From Ruminiclostridium josui JCM 17888 (GTDB taxonomy: Bacteria > Bacillota > Clostridia > Acetivibrionales > DSM-1351), in assembly GCF_000526495.1 (NCBI RefSeq), contig NZ_JAGE01000001.1, positions 2,538,001 to 2,602,000 on the forward strand: a stretch of DNA of 64,000 nucleotides. The letters are read 5' to 3'. The notes beneath the pieces were generated by a model. The model searched no databases. It had not been told where the DNA came from and worked only from the letters and a program-made list of their open reading frames with translations. The position numbers and the translations under genes are program-made. Positions 29,214-38,574 of the stretch are shown here, piece after piece; within the stretch, counting starts at the first letter, position 1; each line of letters begins with the position of its first letter.

Positions 29214-31322
29214 TTATTCACCTTTTAGTAATTCAGTTAAACTTCCAGTATATAGAAGTGATAGTTTGTGCATGGCACGGGTACAGGCAATATACAAAAG
29301 CTTACGGTCATAATCAGTGTAATAGGTCTCAATGTTTGCTGAAGGAATAATTACCTCATCAAATTCAAGGCCTTTAGACATTTGAATTGAGGTAATTGTT
29401 ATTCCATTAGCAAACTGTTGGCTATCAGTGGTAATTAAATGGGCATCGTAATCTTTGGATAACTTATCGTATAGCGAAGCTGCCATACTATTTGTCTTAA
29501 GGATAATGCCAAGTGTCACATTACCACTATGCTGAAAGGCATCAATTTTTTCTTTTATTTTTAAAAGTTCATCCTCTGAATCGCTGCAAGAAATAAGTTC
29601 AGGTATATCTCCGTGACGCTCTATTGGTTCTAGCTTTGTAACATTTTGTATCTGTTTGGCAAAATTAATAATTTCGTATGTTGAACGATAGCTTTTATTC
29701 AGTTCGACGTAATTTACACCTTCGTAAACTTTTTTGAGGTCATCAAGAGAATGAAGGTGATTTGGATTGAGAGACTGCCCATAATCTCCAAGTATTGTTT
29801 TTTTGCATTTAAAAAGCTTATTTAAAACAATATATTGGACAGGTGTATAATCTTGCATTTCATCAATAATAACGTGCTTTATTAATTTGTTTTCCTTCAA
29901 ACCCTCAAAGACAGAATGAAAGTACATAAAGGGGTAAACATCAGCCCACTCCAGCGTTTTCTTATCAGGCATTACGAATTTATCCGGTAACTTCATTGTC
30001 TTATAAAAGTCTTTATAAAGAGCTAATGTATTTTTTATCTTAAACATTTCGCTTAATTTCTTTAAAATAGATTTTGGCTTTGGTAATTCATCATCCCTGA
30101 TATTCTCAGTTTGGAGTTTATCGTAAATATCTGATGCTACTTCAGATAGTTTGATTTTTATGGGATAATTTTTATATGCATTATACCGTGATAGAATCCA
30201 TTCCCTATCAACTTTAAAATTACCAAATTCATAATCTGTGGGTTGGAAGTATTCAGTTGTTGCATATTCAAGATAGTCATCCATCATTTTTATAAACTCA
30301 AATCTGGATTTAAATTTTACTCTCTCTGCCCAAGCGGTATCATTTGTTTCAAGAGGGTCCTTGTCGGGTTCGAAGTTAATTATCCCATCTAATTGTATTT
30401 CGGCAACATCGGCAAAACTCATTTCAAAGATTGGTTCTTCACCTAATTCAGGTAATACATTAGAAATATAGTCTGCGAAAACCTTGTTTGGAGAAAGAAT
30501 AACTACATTTTTAGCAGACAAGGTATCCTTAAAACGATATAGTAAATATGCTATTCGATGTAGTGCAATTGACGTTTTACCTGATCCGGCAACCCCCTGA
30601 ATAATAAGAGTTTCTGCTTGCTCGTTTCTGATAATTTGATTTTGCTCTCTTTGTATGGTAGCGATTATTGTCTTCATTTTTTCGTCGGACGTGTGGCTTA
30701 GCTCTCTTTGTAGTACATCATCCTGAATGTTTATTGAACTTTCTAAAACATATTTCATTTCCCCTTGAACTATTTTCAATTGCCGTTTACGGGTCAGATC
30801 TCCATTAATTCTTCCAACTGGTGCGTCATAGCCTGCTTGACCCAGTTCACAGTCATAAAACATACTTGAGATAGGAGTTCGCCAGTCGTAAATCAAAATA
30901 TTTGACTGATTTGCATCAGAAAAAGAAAATCTGCCGATGTAAAAAACAGAGGGAATTTCGCTTTCATCTTCAGTAAAATCAATTCTTGCAAAGTAAGGAG
31001 ATTCTAATAACTTGTTAATTCTATCCCTCATTTTTACCGCATGAGTACCGGCTCTTTCAATTTGCTCCATAGAAATCTCATTTTGAAATATTTCTTTTGG
31101 GTCTATTTCACTACGATAATTGGCAAGGTACCGCTTAGAATCCATATACTGCTCATCATAATGTTTGACTGATTTATTATAGCTTTCTAGAGCATCATTC
31201 AATTTATCCTTGATTTTCTCAAGATGCTCAATTTCATCTGGGAAATTACTAAATATGCTTGAATCATTCACATTATCTTCAATGTGGTTTAAAGATTTTT
31301 CTTGTATTTGTTTACCGTTCAT
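29214..31322 (-). CDS. helD: HelD-like superfamily 1 helicase/RNA polymerase recycling factor
   Basis: This 702-residue protein shows an N-terminal coiled-coil arm (about 15-110), Q-motif and Walker A GVAGSGKTSIALHR (about 245-258), a UvrD-like 1B insertion, Walker B HVIIDEMQDYTP and C-terminal motifs YVELNKSYRST, TSIQMSKGLEFDEV and YIACTRAMHKLSLL. HelD pries RNA polymerase from DNA using ATP. The annotated ATG (31322) lies 17 nt from the GGGAGG at 31340-31345; an in-frame ATT at 31331 has ideal 8-nt spacing and may be the true start. It is transcribed alone. Confidence 0.9.
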   Translation of the reverse strand: MNGKQIQEKSLNHIEDNVNDSSIFSNFPDEIEHLEKIKDKLNDALESYNKSVKHYDEQYMDSKRYLANYRSEIDPKEIFQNEISMEQIERAGTHAVKMRDRINKLLESPYFARIDFTEDESEIPSVFYIGRFSFSDANQSNILIYDWRTPISSMFYDCELGQAGYDAPVGRINGDLTRKRQLKIVQGEMKYVLESSINIQDDVLQRELSHTSDEKMKTIIATIQREQNQIIRNEQAETLIIQGVAGSGKTSIALHRIAYLLYRFKDTLSAKNVVILSPNKVFADYISNVLPELGEEPIFEMSFADVAEIQLDGIINFEPDKDPLETNDTAWAERVKFKSRFEFIKMMDDYLEYATTEYFQPTDYEFGNFKVDREWILSRYNAYKNYPIKIKLSEVASDIYDKLQTENIRDDELPKPKSILKKLSEMFKIKNTLALYKDFYKTMKLPDKFVMPDKKTLEWADVYPFMYFHSVFEGLKENKLIKHVIIDEMQDYTPVQYIVLNKLFKCKKTILGDYGQSLNPNHLHSLDDLKKVYEGVNYVELNKSYRSTYEIINFAKQIQNVTKLEPIERHGDIPELISCSDSEDELLKIKEKIDAFQHSGNVTLGIILKTNSMAASLYDKLSKDYDAHLITTDSQQFANGITITSIQMSKGLEFDEVIIPSANIETYYTDYDRKLLYIACTRAMHKLSLLYTGSLTELLKGE

Positions 31323-31331
31323 AAGTGAAAT

Positions 31332-31787
31332 TGTTTAATCCTCCCTTTCACATAATTAATTAGATATAATTAGTTGTGGCGCACTATATGTAGTCAAGTA
31401 TTGTTGTACTGACTAACGCTGTAAACATAATGTGTAAATTTCTCCTTTCGATAGGCATAAGATTGCTGTTTTTAAAGTGCAAATAATGAGCATTAAACAT
31501 TACAAATATTTACATATATTAAAAAATTATACTATTAATAACTCTCTTTGTAAACATGATTGCTTAAAAAAATTCAAGATATTTACAGTAATGGATATAA
31601 GTAGTATAATAACGGTAATATGCAAAAATATGTATATTATTTTGGGGAACTATTCAAATATTGTAAATTCGTTAAGTTACGCAAGCAGAATACATGGCTG
31701 AATGCCATTCGTTCTAAGATTAAGATAAAGGACAAATGTTAATTTTTATATGATTAAGTAGTAAAAGTGCTAAGAGGGGGAAAACCA
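31332..31787. other. Intergenic region between divergent helD and methyltransferase genes
   Basis: AT-rich; it must carry the helD promoter and that of the methyltransferase. A 74-codon + strand ORF at 31477-31701 has no ribosome site and poor codon use, so I do not call it. No RNA gene was recognised. Confidence 0.4.
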
Positions 31788-32585
31788 GTGTTTACATGCG
31801 AAAGGTTTATAGATAAAATTATTCAAAGATTATATCGGAATAATTCTCTTGAGGGTGAGAATGAATTAGATTATTGGAATAGACTTTGGCAGAAAAGTAT
31901 TGATTATTACAAGGAAAAGGGAGTACCTGAAGAAATTGAAAGCCTTTGGTGGAAGTATTTATACGACGAAATGTTGGACCATTATATAGAGCTTTTAGGA
32001 ACAATAAATAACAAATCAATATGTGAATTAGGAAGCGGTTCAGGGTATTCTAGTTTGATGATGGCAACAAAAGGAGCTAATGTAACACTGGTTGATTATG
32101 CACCTCTTTCATCAGAATATTCAAAGCTGATATGCCAGTATATGAATTTAGATGCTAACAAGATAAATTTTATAACAGATGATGCTTTTTCAAAAGACCT
32201 GAATATAGGGCAATTTGACGTTGTATGGAACTGTGGTGTTATAGAGCATTATGATTGGGATGAGGCTGTAGAGCTTATAAGAATCATGGCAAAGCACGCA
32301 ACTAAAGGTGGAAAAGTTATGGTAACTCTGCCTAATCTGATAGCGCCGGAATTTATATACTTAACAATTACCGTTGGAAAAAGCAGCGAGAAATACTACT
32401 CATACCGAATGCTGAAAAAAATTATGCAGGAGGCGGGATTATTAAATGTACAAGTGAAAGCAATTAATTATTGGTTGCCGTCTAATATATCCGGCGAATT
32501 TGCTAATAAGATGAGGAAATATAAATTTTTTAAACATTTCAAAGGACTGTGTTGGCTGTTTACCGCAATCGGGGAAAAACAATAA
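31788..32585 (+). CDS. Class I SAM-dependent methyltransferase
   Basis: This protein of about 265 residues has motif I ICELGSGSGYSSLMM (about 78-92), the acidic TLVDYAPLS and VWNCGVIEHYDWDEAVELI, like Methyltransf_11/25 enzymes. I start at GTG 31788, 7 nt after AGAGGGGG; an upstream in-frame GTG (31767) lies before that site. It stands alone between helD and a convergent gene, so the substrate is unknown. Confidence 0.8.
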   Translation: MFTCERFIDKIIQRLYRNNSLEGENELDYWNRLWQKSIDYYKEKGVPEEIESLWWKYLYDEMLDHYIELLGTINNKSICELGSGSGYSSLMMATKGANVTLVDYAPLSSEYSKLICQYMNLDANKINFITDDAFSKDLNIGQFDVVWNCGVIEHYDWDEAVELIRIMAKHATKGGKVMVTLPNLIAPEFIYLTITVGKSSEKYYSYRMLKKIMQEAGLLNVQVKAINYWLPSNISGEFANKMRKYKFFKHFKGLCWLFTAIGEKQ

Positions 32586-32630
32586 ATTCATTTGTGAGAA
32601 GTATAAAGTCCTTTTTTTGAATCCAACCCA

Positions 32631-32666
32631 TAGGGCGGTGGATTTGGCCTAAAATCCACCACCCTA
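32631..32666. terminator. Strong hairpin between convergent genes
   Basis: TAGGGCGGTGGATTT pairs with AAATCCACCACCCTA, including one G-U pair, and a short loop. There is no T run, but its place between two convergent stops suggests a shared bidirectional 3' end. Confidence 0.55.
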
Positions 32667-32700
32667 TATGGCGTTGCTGTAAATAGTGCTGCTGTATCAA

Positions 32701-33420
32701 CTAAAATTTTTCTGTCCCAAAGAAAACAGAATTGAAGAATTTCTTTATAGATTCAGCACCCATGGAATTCTTAAATACATTTGTAGATACGCCTCCAATA
32801 TCAATCAGATTATTTACGTAATCTTTTGTAATCTTTAATTTAACCACCTTTTCACTTTCTGAAAGGATATCCATTTCTTGTTCTGCTTCAATAAATCTAT
32901 GTAAATTTTCATTAAAAATTGAGAGTATGATATCATCCTGTGCACTTGAAGTTTTTTTGGCAATGCATACTGTTTTTAATGAATCATACCAACATTCTTT
33001 TAGTTTCATGTCAGGTAAATCTGCATATTTGTCCTTTATAGCTTGGAGCTTATCAAGATATGCATTATATAGTGAATTCTTTTCCTTCACCAAATCATAA
33101 TATTCAACTAAAAAATTTCGTTTTTCCCCAATAAATAAATAGTCACTAGAGAAAAGAGGCAAATTCTTATAGTAAGGTGTAATTACAAAAGTAAGCATCT
33201 GCAGTTCTGATGAATCTTTTGATTCCATCAACAATAGATTACCAACACCAACGATTTCATATTGTTTAATATTATATACTATATTTTGTATTTGAAGATT
33301 GGAAAACTGTCCACAATCTATTTCGTTAATTGTATAACTATGGTTAAGAATATTCAGGCCATCTTCAATTTCTTTTTCAATCATTGTTTTGTTAGACAAA
33401 AAAACAGAATTATCACTCAT
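32701..33420 (-). CDS. Hypothetical protein, weakly ferredoxin-dependent-bilin-reductase-like
   Basis: This soluble 239-residue protein is not firmly recognised. The central block, LQMLTFVITPYYKNLPLFS followed by SDYLFIGEKRNFLVEYYDL, resembles the core of ferredoxin-dependent bilin reductases (lqvltf.ifP...lPifg.D), and the length fits that family (230-250). A Glu in LLMESKD sits where PcyA has its proton-relay Glu, but the His is not seen. It is divergent from a geranylgeranyl-reductase-like flavoprotein gene; both families act on tetrapyrrole-related or isoprenoid substrates in other organisms. The assignment is tentative. Confidence 0.35.
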   Translation of the reverse strand: MSDNSVFLSNKTMIEKEIEDGLNILNHSYTINEIDCGQFSNLQIQNIVYNIKQYEIVGVGNLLLMESKDSSELQMLTFVITPYYKNLPLFSSDYLFIGEKRNFLVEYYDLVKEKNSLYNAYLDKLQAIKDKYADLPDMKLKECWYDSLKTVCIAKKTSSAQDDIILSIFNENLHRFIEAEQEMDILSESEKVVKLKITKDYVNNLIDIGGVSTNVFKNSMGAESIKKFFNSVFFGTEKF

Positions 33421-33709
33421 AGAATCATTCCTTTATGCATAATTTATTTTAAATAGGTTGCTAACCTAATTAATTCACACCTTTTATAATAACAAAATAT
33501 TTTATATAAGGTAAGTTTGATAATTTGACAAATTTAGGCAATAATAACCACAAATGGAAATAGAAACAAAAAATTCTATAAATCTTGAATTATTTCTGTA
33601 ATTATCAAGCTTTACCTTTATTTGTAAATAAAATTTCAAGATGATATAATTCCCATACACAATTTGCCATTTAATACCAATATTAGTGTATGAAGGGAAG
33701 TTTGATTTT
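33421..33709. other. Divergent promoter region
   Basis: AT-rich gap between two divergently transcribed genes. Promoters for both must be here. I saw no clear operator or conserved leader. Confidence 0.4.
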
Positions 33710-34990
33710 ATGAGTAAAACAGTAGACTTAATCATTGTGGGTGCTGGTCCTGCAGGACTTATGGCTGCAAAAACTGCAGCTGAAATGGGGCTTAGGGTTG
33801 TAATAGTTGAGAAAAGTAAGAATTTTGATCACCTGAAACGTGCATGTTCCGCTCAGATAATTTTAGATGACGGATATGAAAATGAGTTCGTTCATGTAAA
33901 TGACGGGAAAATTATTTTTGAGAGGAATAATTTCCAGGTTAAGTACACCGGACAATTAAAGGATGTTACTGACAAATACTATTACTCTCCTCGTGGACAT
34001 AAGATTCATTTTGCACATCCAGACAAGAAGCCCTTTGCCGTCAAGTTTGATAAGAACAAGCTTCTTCAGGACTTATGTAAAGAATGTGAAGATCTAGGAG
34101 TAGACATAAGAATGTCAACTCTAGCCTACGAAGGTTCTGATATGGGGGACTATGTGAAAATAGGTCTCAGAGAAAATGATAAGCGGTATACCATTGAGGC
34201 CAAAAAAGCAATTATTTCTGAAGGTGTTAATGCAAAACTAACAGGGATGTTTGGTCTTAATAAAGGCAGACAGCATTTTGCAACAGCTCATGTTGTAAAG
34301 TATATTATCAAAGGGGTATCGGGATATATTCCAAACAGTTGGAATTTATATTATGGAAAAACATATCATTCCAATGCAGCAGTAATTGTAGGACCAAGCT
34401 TATATGGTGACGACACCGTAGAATTAACACTTTCTGGAAATAAAAGCATAAGACCTAAATCAATCTTTGAAAATGTAATTACTAACAGCCCCCTTAAAGA
34501 CCAGTTTGCTAATACAACTGTATTAGATATTCATGGGTGTGCAGTTAAAGCATTTATGTCTTTGAAGAAGCCGTATACGAAAAATGTCCTCTCTATAGGT
34601 GATAGTGCTGCATTTGTTGAAGTTGAGGTACAGGGTGCTTTAATGTGCGGATATCATGCAGCAAAAGCTATAAATAGTGAGCTTGATGGTAAGAATGGCT
34701 TTGAAAGTTATACTCGTTGGTGGAATGAGGCTTTTGAATTCAACCGTGATGAATATCTTAAAGTTTCTCAGGGTTATGCGCTGGTTCCCACATATACAGA
34801 CGATGAACTGGACTACTTATTCTCATTAATCGAAGGTAAAACCCTGGAAGGTACATATAGTCAATATAAAACACCAAAACTTATCTGGGATTCCATTTTG
34901 CAAAATAAAGATAAAATTCAAATTGAAAGACCTGCTATATTTAACAAAATATTGAATATGAACCAGTTAACACTGGCAGGTACATTTTAA
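33710..34990 (+). CDS. Geranylgeranyl-reductase-family FAD-dependent oxidoreductase
   Basis: This protein of about 426 residues has a Rossmann FAD motif, VDLIIVGAGPAGLMAAKTA (GxGxxG, about 4-22), VVIVEKS (the Glu that binds ribose), and the second FAD block VLSIGDSAAFVEVEVQGAL (GDAA-type, about 300). GGR-family enzymes saturate isoprenoid C=C bonds in archaeal lipids, menaquinone or chlorophyll side chains. In clostridia the substrate is usually unknown. ATG 33710 is preceded by GAAGGG. It is followed directly by a partial tandem copy of itself. Confidence 0.8.
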   Translation: MSKTVDLIIVGAGPAGLMAAKTAAEMGLRVVIVEKSKNFDHLKRACSAQIILDDGYENEFVHVNDGKIIFERNNFQVKYTGQLKDVTDKYYYSPRGHKIHFAHPDKKPFAVKFDKNKLLQDLCKECEDLGVDIRMSTLAYEGSDMGDYVKIGLRENDKRYTIEAKKAIISEGVNAKLTGMFGLNKGRQHFATAHVVKYIIKGVSGYIPNSWNLYYGKTYHSNAAVIVGPSLYGDDTVELTLSGNKSIRPKSIFENVITNSPLKDQFANTTVLDIHGCAVKAFMSLKKPYTKNVLSIGDSAAFVEVEVQGALMCGYHAAKAINSELDGKNGFESYTRWWNEAFEFNRDEYLKVSQGYALVPTYTDDELDYLFSLIEGKTLEGTYSQYKTPKLIWDSILQNKDKIQIERPAIFNKILNMNQLTLAGTF

Positions 34991-35010
34991 AGGGAAAGGA
35001 TAAGTACATA

Positions 35011-36123
35011 TATGAAAATGAATTCTTGCAAATACAAGATAAAAAGTTAGTATTTACAAGAAATAACTTTAGTATACCTTATACAGGACGTTTAAAGAAA
35101 GTTGTAAACAATTACCATTATTCCCCTAGTGGTCATAGAATACATTTTGCTCATCCTGATGGAAGACCATTTGCAATCAAATTTGATAAAGGGCAATTGC
35201 TTCAGGATTTATGGAAAGATTGTGAGAGGCTGGGAGTAGAGTTAAGGTTGGAGACCTTGGCCTATGGCGGTTCGGATACAGGGGATTTTGTTAAGTTAGA
35301 GCTTAAATCTAAAGGACGCACTTCTGAAATTCAGGCTAAAAAATTGGTAATAGCCGAGGGAGCCAACGCAAAGCTTACTGGTGTATTTGGCCTAAATAAT
35401 GATAGAGGCTTGTTTGGTACACCTTTTGTTTTAATATATACAATTGAGAATACTTGTGGTTTTGAACCCGGGAGTTGGAACCAGTATTACGGAAGTGCAT
35501 ATCATCCTTACGGAGAAATAATTGTCGCCCCAAGCCTTGAAGATGATAACACTATAGAATTGACTATTGCAGGAAACAAACAGTTATTGCCAGAAACATT
35601 TTATGATGGCATTACCCAAAATAGCCCACTAAAAGAGAATTTTGCAAATTCACGGATTATTGACAAACAAGGATGCTCACTCAGGTCTTATGCGCCACTT
35701 AAAAAGCCATACTTAAGCAACGTAATTACTATAGGTGACAGTGCAGCACATGTTGAGGTTATTGTCCAAGGGGCTATAATGTGCGGATACCATGCTGCCA
35801 GAGCAATAAATGATGAGCTCCAGGGTAAAAATGGCTTTGAGGAGTATACAGCATGGTGGAATGATGCTTTCGATTTTAATCGTGGTGATTTTAAGGATTT
35901 TATCAGTATGTACGGCAGCCTGACAATGATGCCGAAATATACGGATGATGAGCTTGACTACCTATTTTCATTGCTTGAAGGTAGAGTGCTTAACGGTGAT
36001 TTTAGTCAGTTTGAAACACCAAAGAAATTATGGCGTTCTTTATTAGAGTATAAAGAAAAAATTGAGAGTGAAAGACCCCTTTTATACGAAAAAATAAAGA
36101 AAATTGAGAAATTTAATTTGTAA
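35011..36123 (+). pseudogene. N-terminally truncated tandem copy of the GGR-like flavoprotein
   Basis: From 35011 the frame (YENEFLQIQDKKLVFTRNNF) is clearly homologous to the upstream gene from its residue ~56 onward and stays open for about 370 codons, including TIGDSAAHVEVIVQGAI. The first ~55 residues, with the FAD-binding GxGxxG, are gone. No ATG/GTG with a ribosome site exists; a TTG at 35026 is 27 nt from the only GAAAGGA. So the copy arose by tandem duplication plus deletion. Its intact frame argues that the loss is recent or that the fragment is still made. Confidence 0.65.
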
Positions 36124-36151
36124 ATCATTTTTAACGGAATTTAGTACCTAA

Positions 36152-36188
36152 GCAAGAATGTTCAAATATAGAACATTCTTGCATTTTT
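36152..36188 (+). terminator. Terminator after the GGR-like pair
   Basis: GCAAGAATGTTC and GAACATTCTTGC form a perfect 12-bp stem with loop AAATATA and a T5 tail. Confidence 0.9.
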
Positions 36189-36222
36189 GTAACTTGTATT
36201 TTTTTGTATAACTATAGGTGGA

Positions 36223-36438
36223 ATGAATGAAAAAAAGCTTAGATTTATTGTCAGTTTTGCAAAACCATATAAATATAGATTCCTTATTATACTTCTAGTA
36301 ATATTAACCACTACATATTTAGGAATGACTTACCTGTATTTGTTTGGTAAAATGGTTGATTCATTATATTACAATTATGCTCCAGAACGGTCAAATAGCG
36401 GCCCAAGGTCAAACGCAAAAATTATTAGAGAAAAATGA
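36223..36438 (+). pseudogene. N-terminal fragment of an ABC transporter
   Basis: Seventy-one codons begin MNEKKLRFIVSFAKPYKYRF and one transmembrane helix, then GKMVDSLYY, matching the start of an ABCB-type exporter (ABC membrane domain). After that the frame drifts into unrelated residues and stops. No Walker motifs remain nearby. It is best read as the stump of a deleted exporter gene; 36439-36604 contains no gene. Confidence 0.65.
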
Positions 36439-36604
36439 GATTTGGCTTCTTTATTTCAGCTAAACTAAATTTGGAGGAAACCCTTTGAAAAGCATAATTG
36501 ACTGCTTAGAAATTGTAAGCTTAGTATTGGTTGATACTGCTTACTAAATTAGTTTAAAATTGTAAATATATAGCGCTATTATTTCAAAAAGAAAGGAATT
36601 TACA

Positions 36605-37183
36605 ATGAATAATAAAATGACAACAAGAACTAAGCAGGCAATTGCATCAAAAAATAAAATATATAAGTGCGGAGAAAAGCTAATTCGGAAATATGGATTT
36701 GATTCTGTAACAGTAGAGCAGATTGCAAAAAAAGCCGGTGTATCAGTAGGTACATACTATTATTATTATGAATCTAAAATGGATCTTTTAAGAGAAGCAT
36801 TCAATAAGGCTGATAAGTATTTTCTTGAACAAGTAGAAGGCAAATTAACCGAAAGGGAATGTAAAAAACGAATAGTGGAATTTTTTGACATTTATGCAGA
36901 CTATACTTTGAAAGATGAAATTGATGTGATAAAAAAGTTTTATACGTCAGAAAACAAAATGTTTATTGTTGATGGTAGGGGTATGCAGAATGTTTTAACA
37001 AATATCATTAGAGATGGACAAAAAAATAATGAAATAAGCAAAGATTCAACTCCGGAAACTTTAACAAAGATGCTTTTTGTTGTTGCAAGGGGTATCATTT
37101 TTGATTGGTGTTTATATGATGGAAAAACTGACTTAAAAAAGGAAATGAAAGAAATTATGGAAATGATAACAAAACAAATATAA
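36605..37183 (+). CDS. TetR-family transcriptional regulator
   Basis: This 192-residue protein has an N-terminal helix-turn-helix (about 12-58; FDSVTVEQIAKKAGVSVGT, YYYYESKMDLLREAF) and a helical ligand-binding C-terminus. TetR proteins usually repress neighbouring exporter genes; the adjacent ABC fragment may be the wreck of its target. It also lies 1.4 kb upstream of the hybrid biosynthetic operon, with one dockerin gene between them. The ligand is unknown. Confidence 0.88.
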   Translation: MNNKMTTRTKQAIASKNKIYKCGEKLIRKYGFDSVTVEQIAKKAGVSVGTYYYYYESKMDLLREAFNKADKYFLEQVEGKLTERECKKRIVEFFDIYADYTLKDEIDVIKKFYTSENKMFIVDGRGMQNVLTNIIRDGQKNNEISKDSTPETLTKMLFVVARGIIFDWCLYDGKTDLKKEMKEIMEMITKQI

Positions 37184-37278
37184 GAACATCCAATTACTAA
37201 TACTTATAGTTCTAAACCCCAATTTATACTTTATTTTCCATTGCTATTATGATATTATTTATCTAATGGATTCACCGA

Positions 37279-37356
37279 ATGTATTCAGTGAAGCTTCGAA
37301 AAACATGTTCTGAATACATAGGAGAATTCAAAGTTTACTATCGTACAAAACGATAG
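37279..37356 (+). promoter_or_regulatory. Inverted repeat and 5' leader hairpin before the dockerin esterase
   Basis: ATGTATTCAG (37279-37288) and CTGAATACAT (37310-37319) form a perfect 10-bp inverted repeat that could be an operator. A separate stem CTATCG-TACAAAA-CGATAG (37338-37356) lies just upstream of the AAGGAGGAG ribosome site. Confidence 0.45.
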
Positions 37357-37378
37357 ACATATTAAGGAGGAGATTAAT

Positions 37379-38269
37379 ATGAAGAAATCCAATTTTATCA
37401 CTTTCCTATTGTTGGTAGCATTAATTACTCTTTGTATACCAACAACTTCATTTGCTGCAAGCACAGTTTCAGGAAGTGAAGTCCTAATAATAGGAGATTC
37501 ATTTTTAGCATTGTCTCATGATATTACAAAAAGATTGGAGCAAAATGCAAAGAACGATGGAGTTTTGGCTTCAAACGACCAATTCAGAGATCTCTCTGTA
37601 AGCGGAACTATGTTAAGTGGAGGAATATCACCAAACATTCCTCAACAGTTTCAGAATGGTGTAAATGCAGGTAAAGTAAAATACGTAATAATGGATGGTG
37701 GCGGAAATGACTGCATAGCTGGAAATGTTAATAATGCAGCTGCAGCAGCAAGAACCTTATTTGAACAAATGGGTAAAAGCGGAGTTGTAAAAGTGTTTTA
37801 TATGTTTTACCCAGATGCTCAAGGGGGACTGGCTGGTATGCTAAATCCAAATCTTAACGCTCTCAGACCACAGATCCAGAGTATTGTAACTAATTCAACT
37901 TCACCAAAAGGATATTTCTTTGACTTAAGACCAACTTTTGAAGGAAAATATTCTTCATACATTTTATCTGATGGAATTCATCCTACATTAGCAGGAAGTA
38001 ATGCAGCAGCAGACGCTATATGGGCAGAAATGAAAAAGATTGGTTTCTTTGAAACTAGCACTACACCTACACAAAAAGTCGGAGATTGTAACAATGACGG
38101 AAATATTGATGCTATAGATTTTTCATTATTAAAGCAGTATATAATGAATGGTTCAACTACATATGATAAATATATGGATTTAAATGCTGATAATACAATA
38201 AATGCATTAGATTTTGCAATTATGAAAAAGTATTTGCTGGGAATGGTAAGTACTTTGCCTTCTGTGTAA
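37379..38269 (+). CDS. Secreted SGNH/GDSL esterase with C-terminal type I dockerin
   Basis: This 296-residue cellulosomal protein has a signal peptide (1-26, ending SFAA), an SGNH hydrolase domain (about 30-222) with block I LIIGDSF (nucleophile Ser), block III GGGNDC and block V DGIHPT (Asp/His), and a dockerin (about 233-293) with repeats [13 protein letters not shown] and [13 protein letters not shown]. Such enzymes deacetylate xylan or pectin as part of the cellulosome. Residues A-I/A-L at Ca-loop positions 10/11 match the C. cellulolyticum recognition type as I remember it. It is monocistronic with its own terminator. Confidence 0.88.
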   Translation: MKKSNFITFLLLVALITLCIPTTSFAASTVSGSEVLIIGDSFLALSHDITKRLEQNAKNDGVLASNDQFRDLSVSGTMLSGGISPNIPQQFQNGVNAGKVKYVIMDGGGNDCIAGNVNNAAAAARTLFEQMGKSGVVKVFYMFYPDAQGGLAGMLNPNLNALRPQIQSIVTNSTSPKGYFFDLRPTFEGKYSSYILSDGIHPTLAGSNAAADAIWAEMKKIGFFETSTTPTQKVGDCNNDGNIDAIDFSLLKQYIMNGSTTYDKYMDLNADNTINALDFAIMKKYLLGMVSTLPSV

Positions 38270-38313
38270 TGCAGGGATCTTTGTACAAATATAAATAATT
38301 TGAACAATTTAAG

Positions 38314-38359
38314 CAGAGTGTCGCAAGTTAGAATTTTCTTATAGCGATACTCTGTTTTT
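38314..38359 (+). terminator. Terminator after the SGNH-dockerin gene
   Basis: CAGAGTGTCGC pairs with GCGATACTCTG with one G-U pair, and TTTTT follows. Confidence 0.85.
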
Positions 38360-38402
38360 ATTATGTTTAGAACAATAATTTATAAAATATTGAAAAAAAG
38401 TA

Positions 38403-38435
38403 AATTACATGGTAATGTTAACATATAATGTAATT
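38403..38435 (+). promoter_or_regulatory. Candidate promoter/operator of the hybrid biosynthetic operon
   Basis: AATTACAT (38403-38410) and ATGTAATT (38428-38435) form a perfect 8-bp inverted repeat. Its right arm overlaps a TATAAT -10-like box (38424-38429), as expected for a repressor site. No convincing -35 was seen. A leader of about 140 nt would precede the first ATG. Confidence 0.4.
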
Positions 38436-38574
38436 GAAGGATGAATTATAGAAAATACAAGTATTTTTTTATACTACTTTTCGACCTTACAATTTGAAAT
38501 GTATTTAGAAAATATAAGCAATATATAAATATATTATCTTTATGGATTAAAAATACATCAACCGGGGTGAGAAA

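Noticed and set aside
31477-31701. 74-codon + strand ORF between helD and the methyltransferase gene
   Set aside because: No ribosome site, very Lys/Ile/Asn-rich composition expected of AT-rich noncoding DNA, and no recognisable motif.
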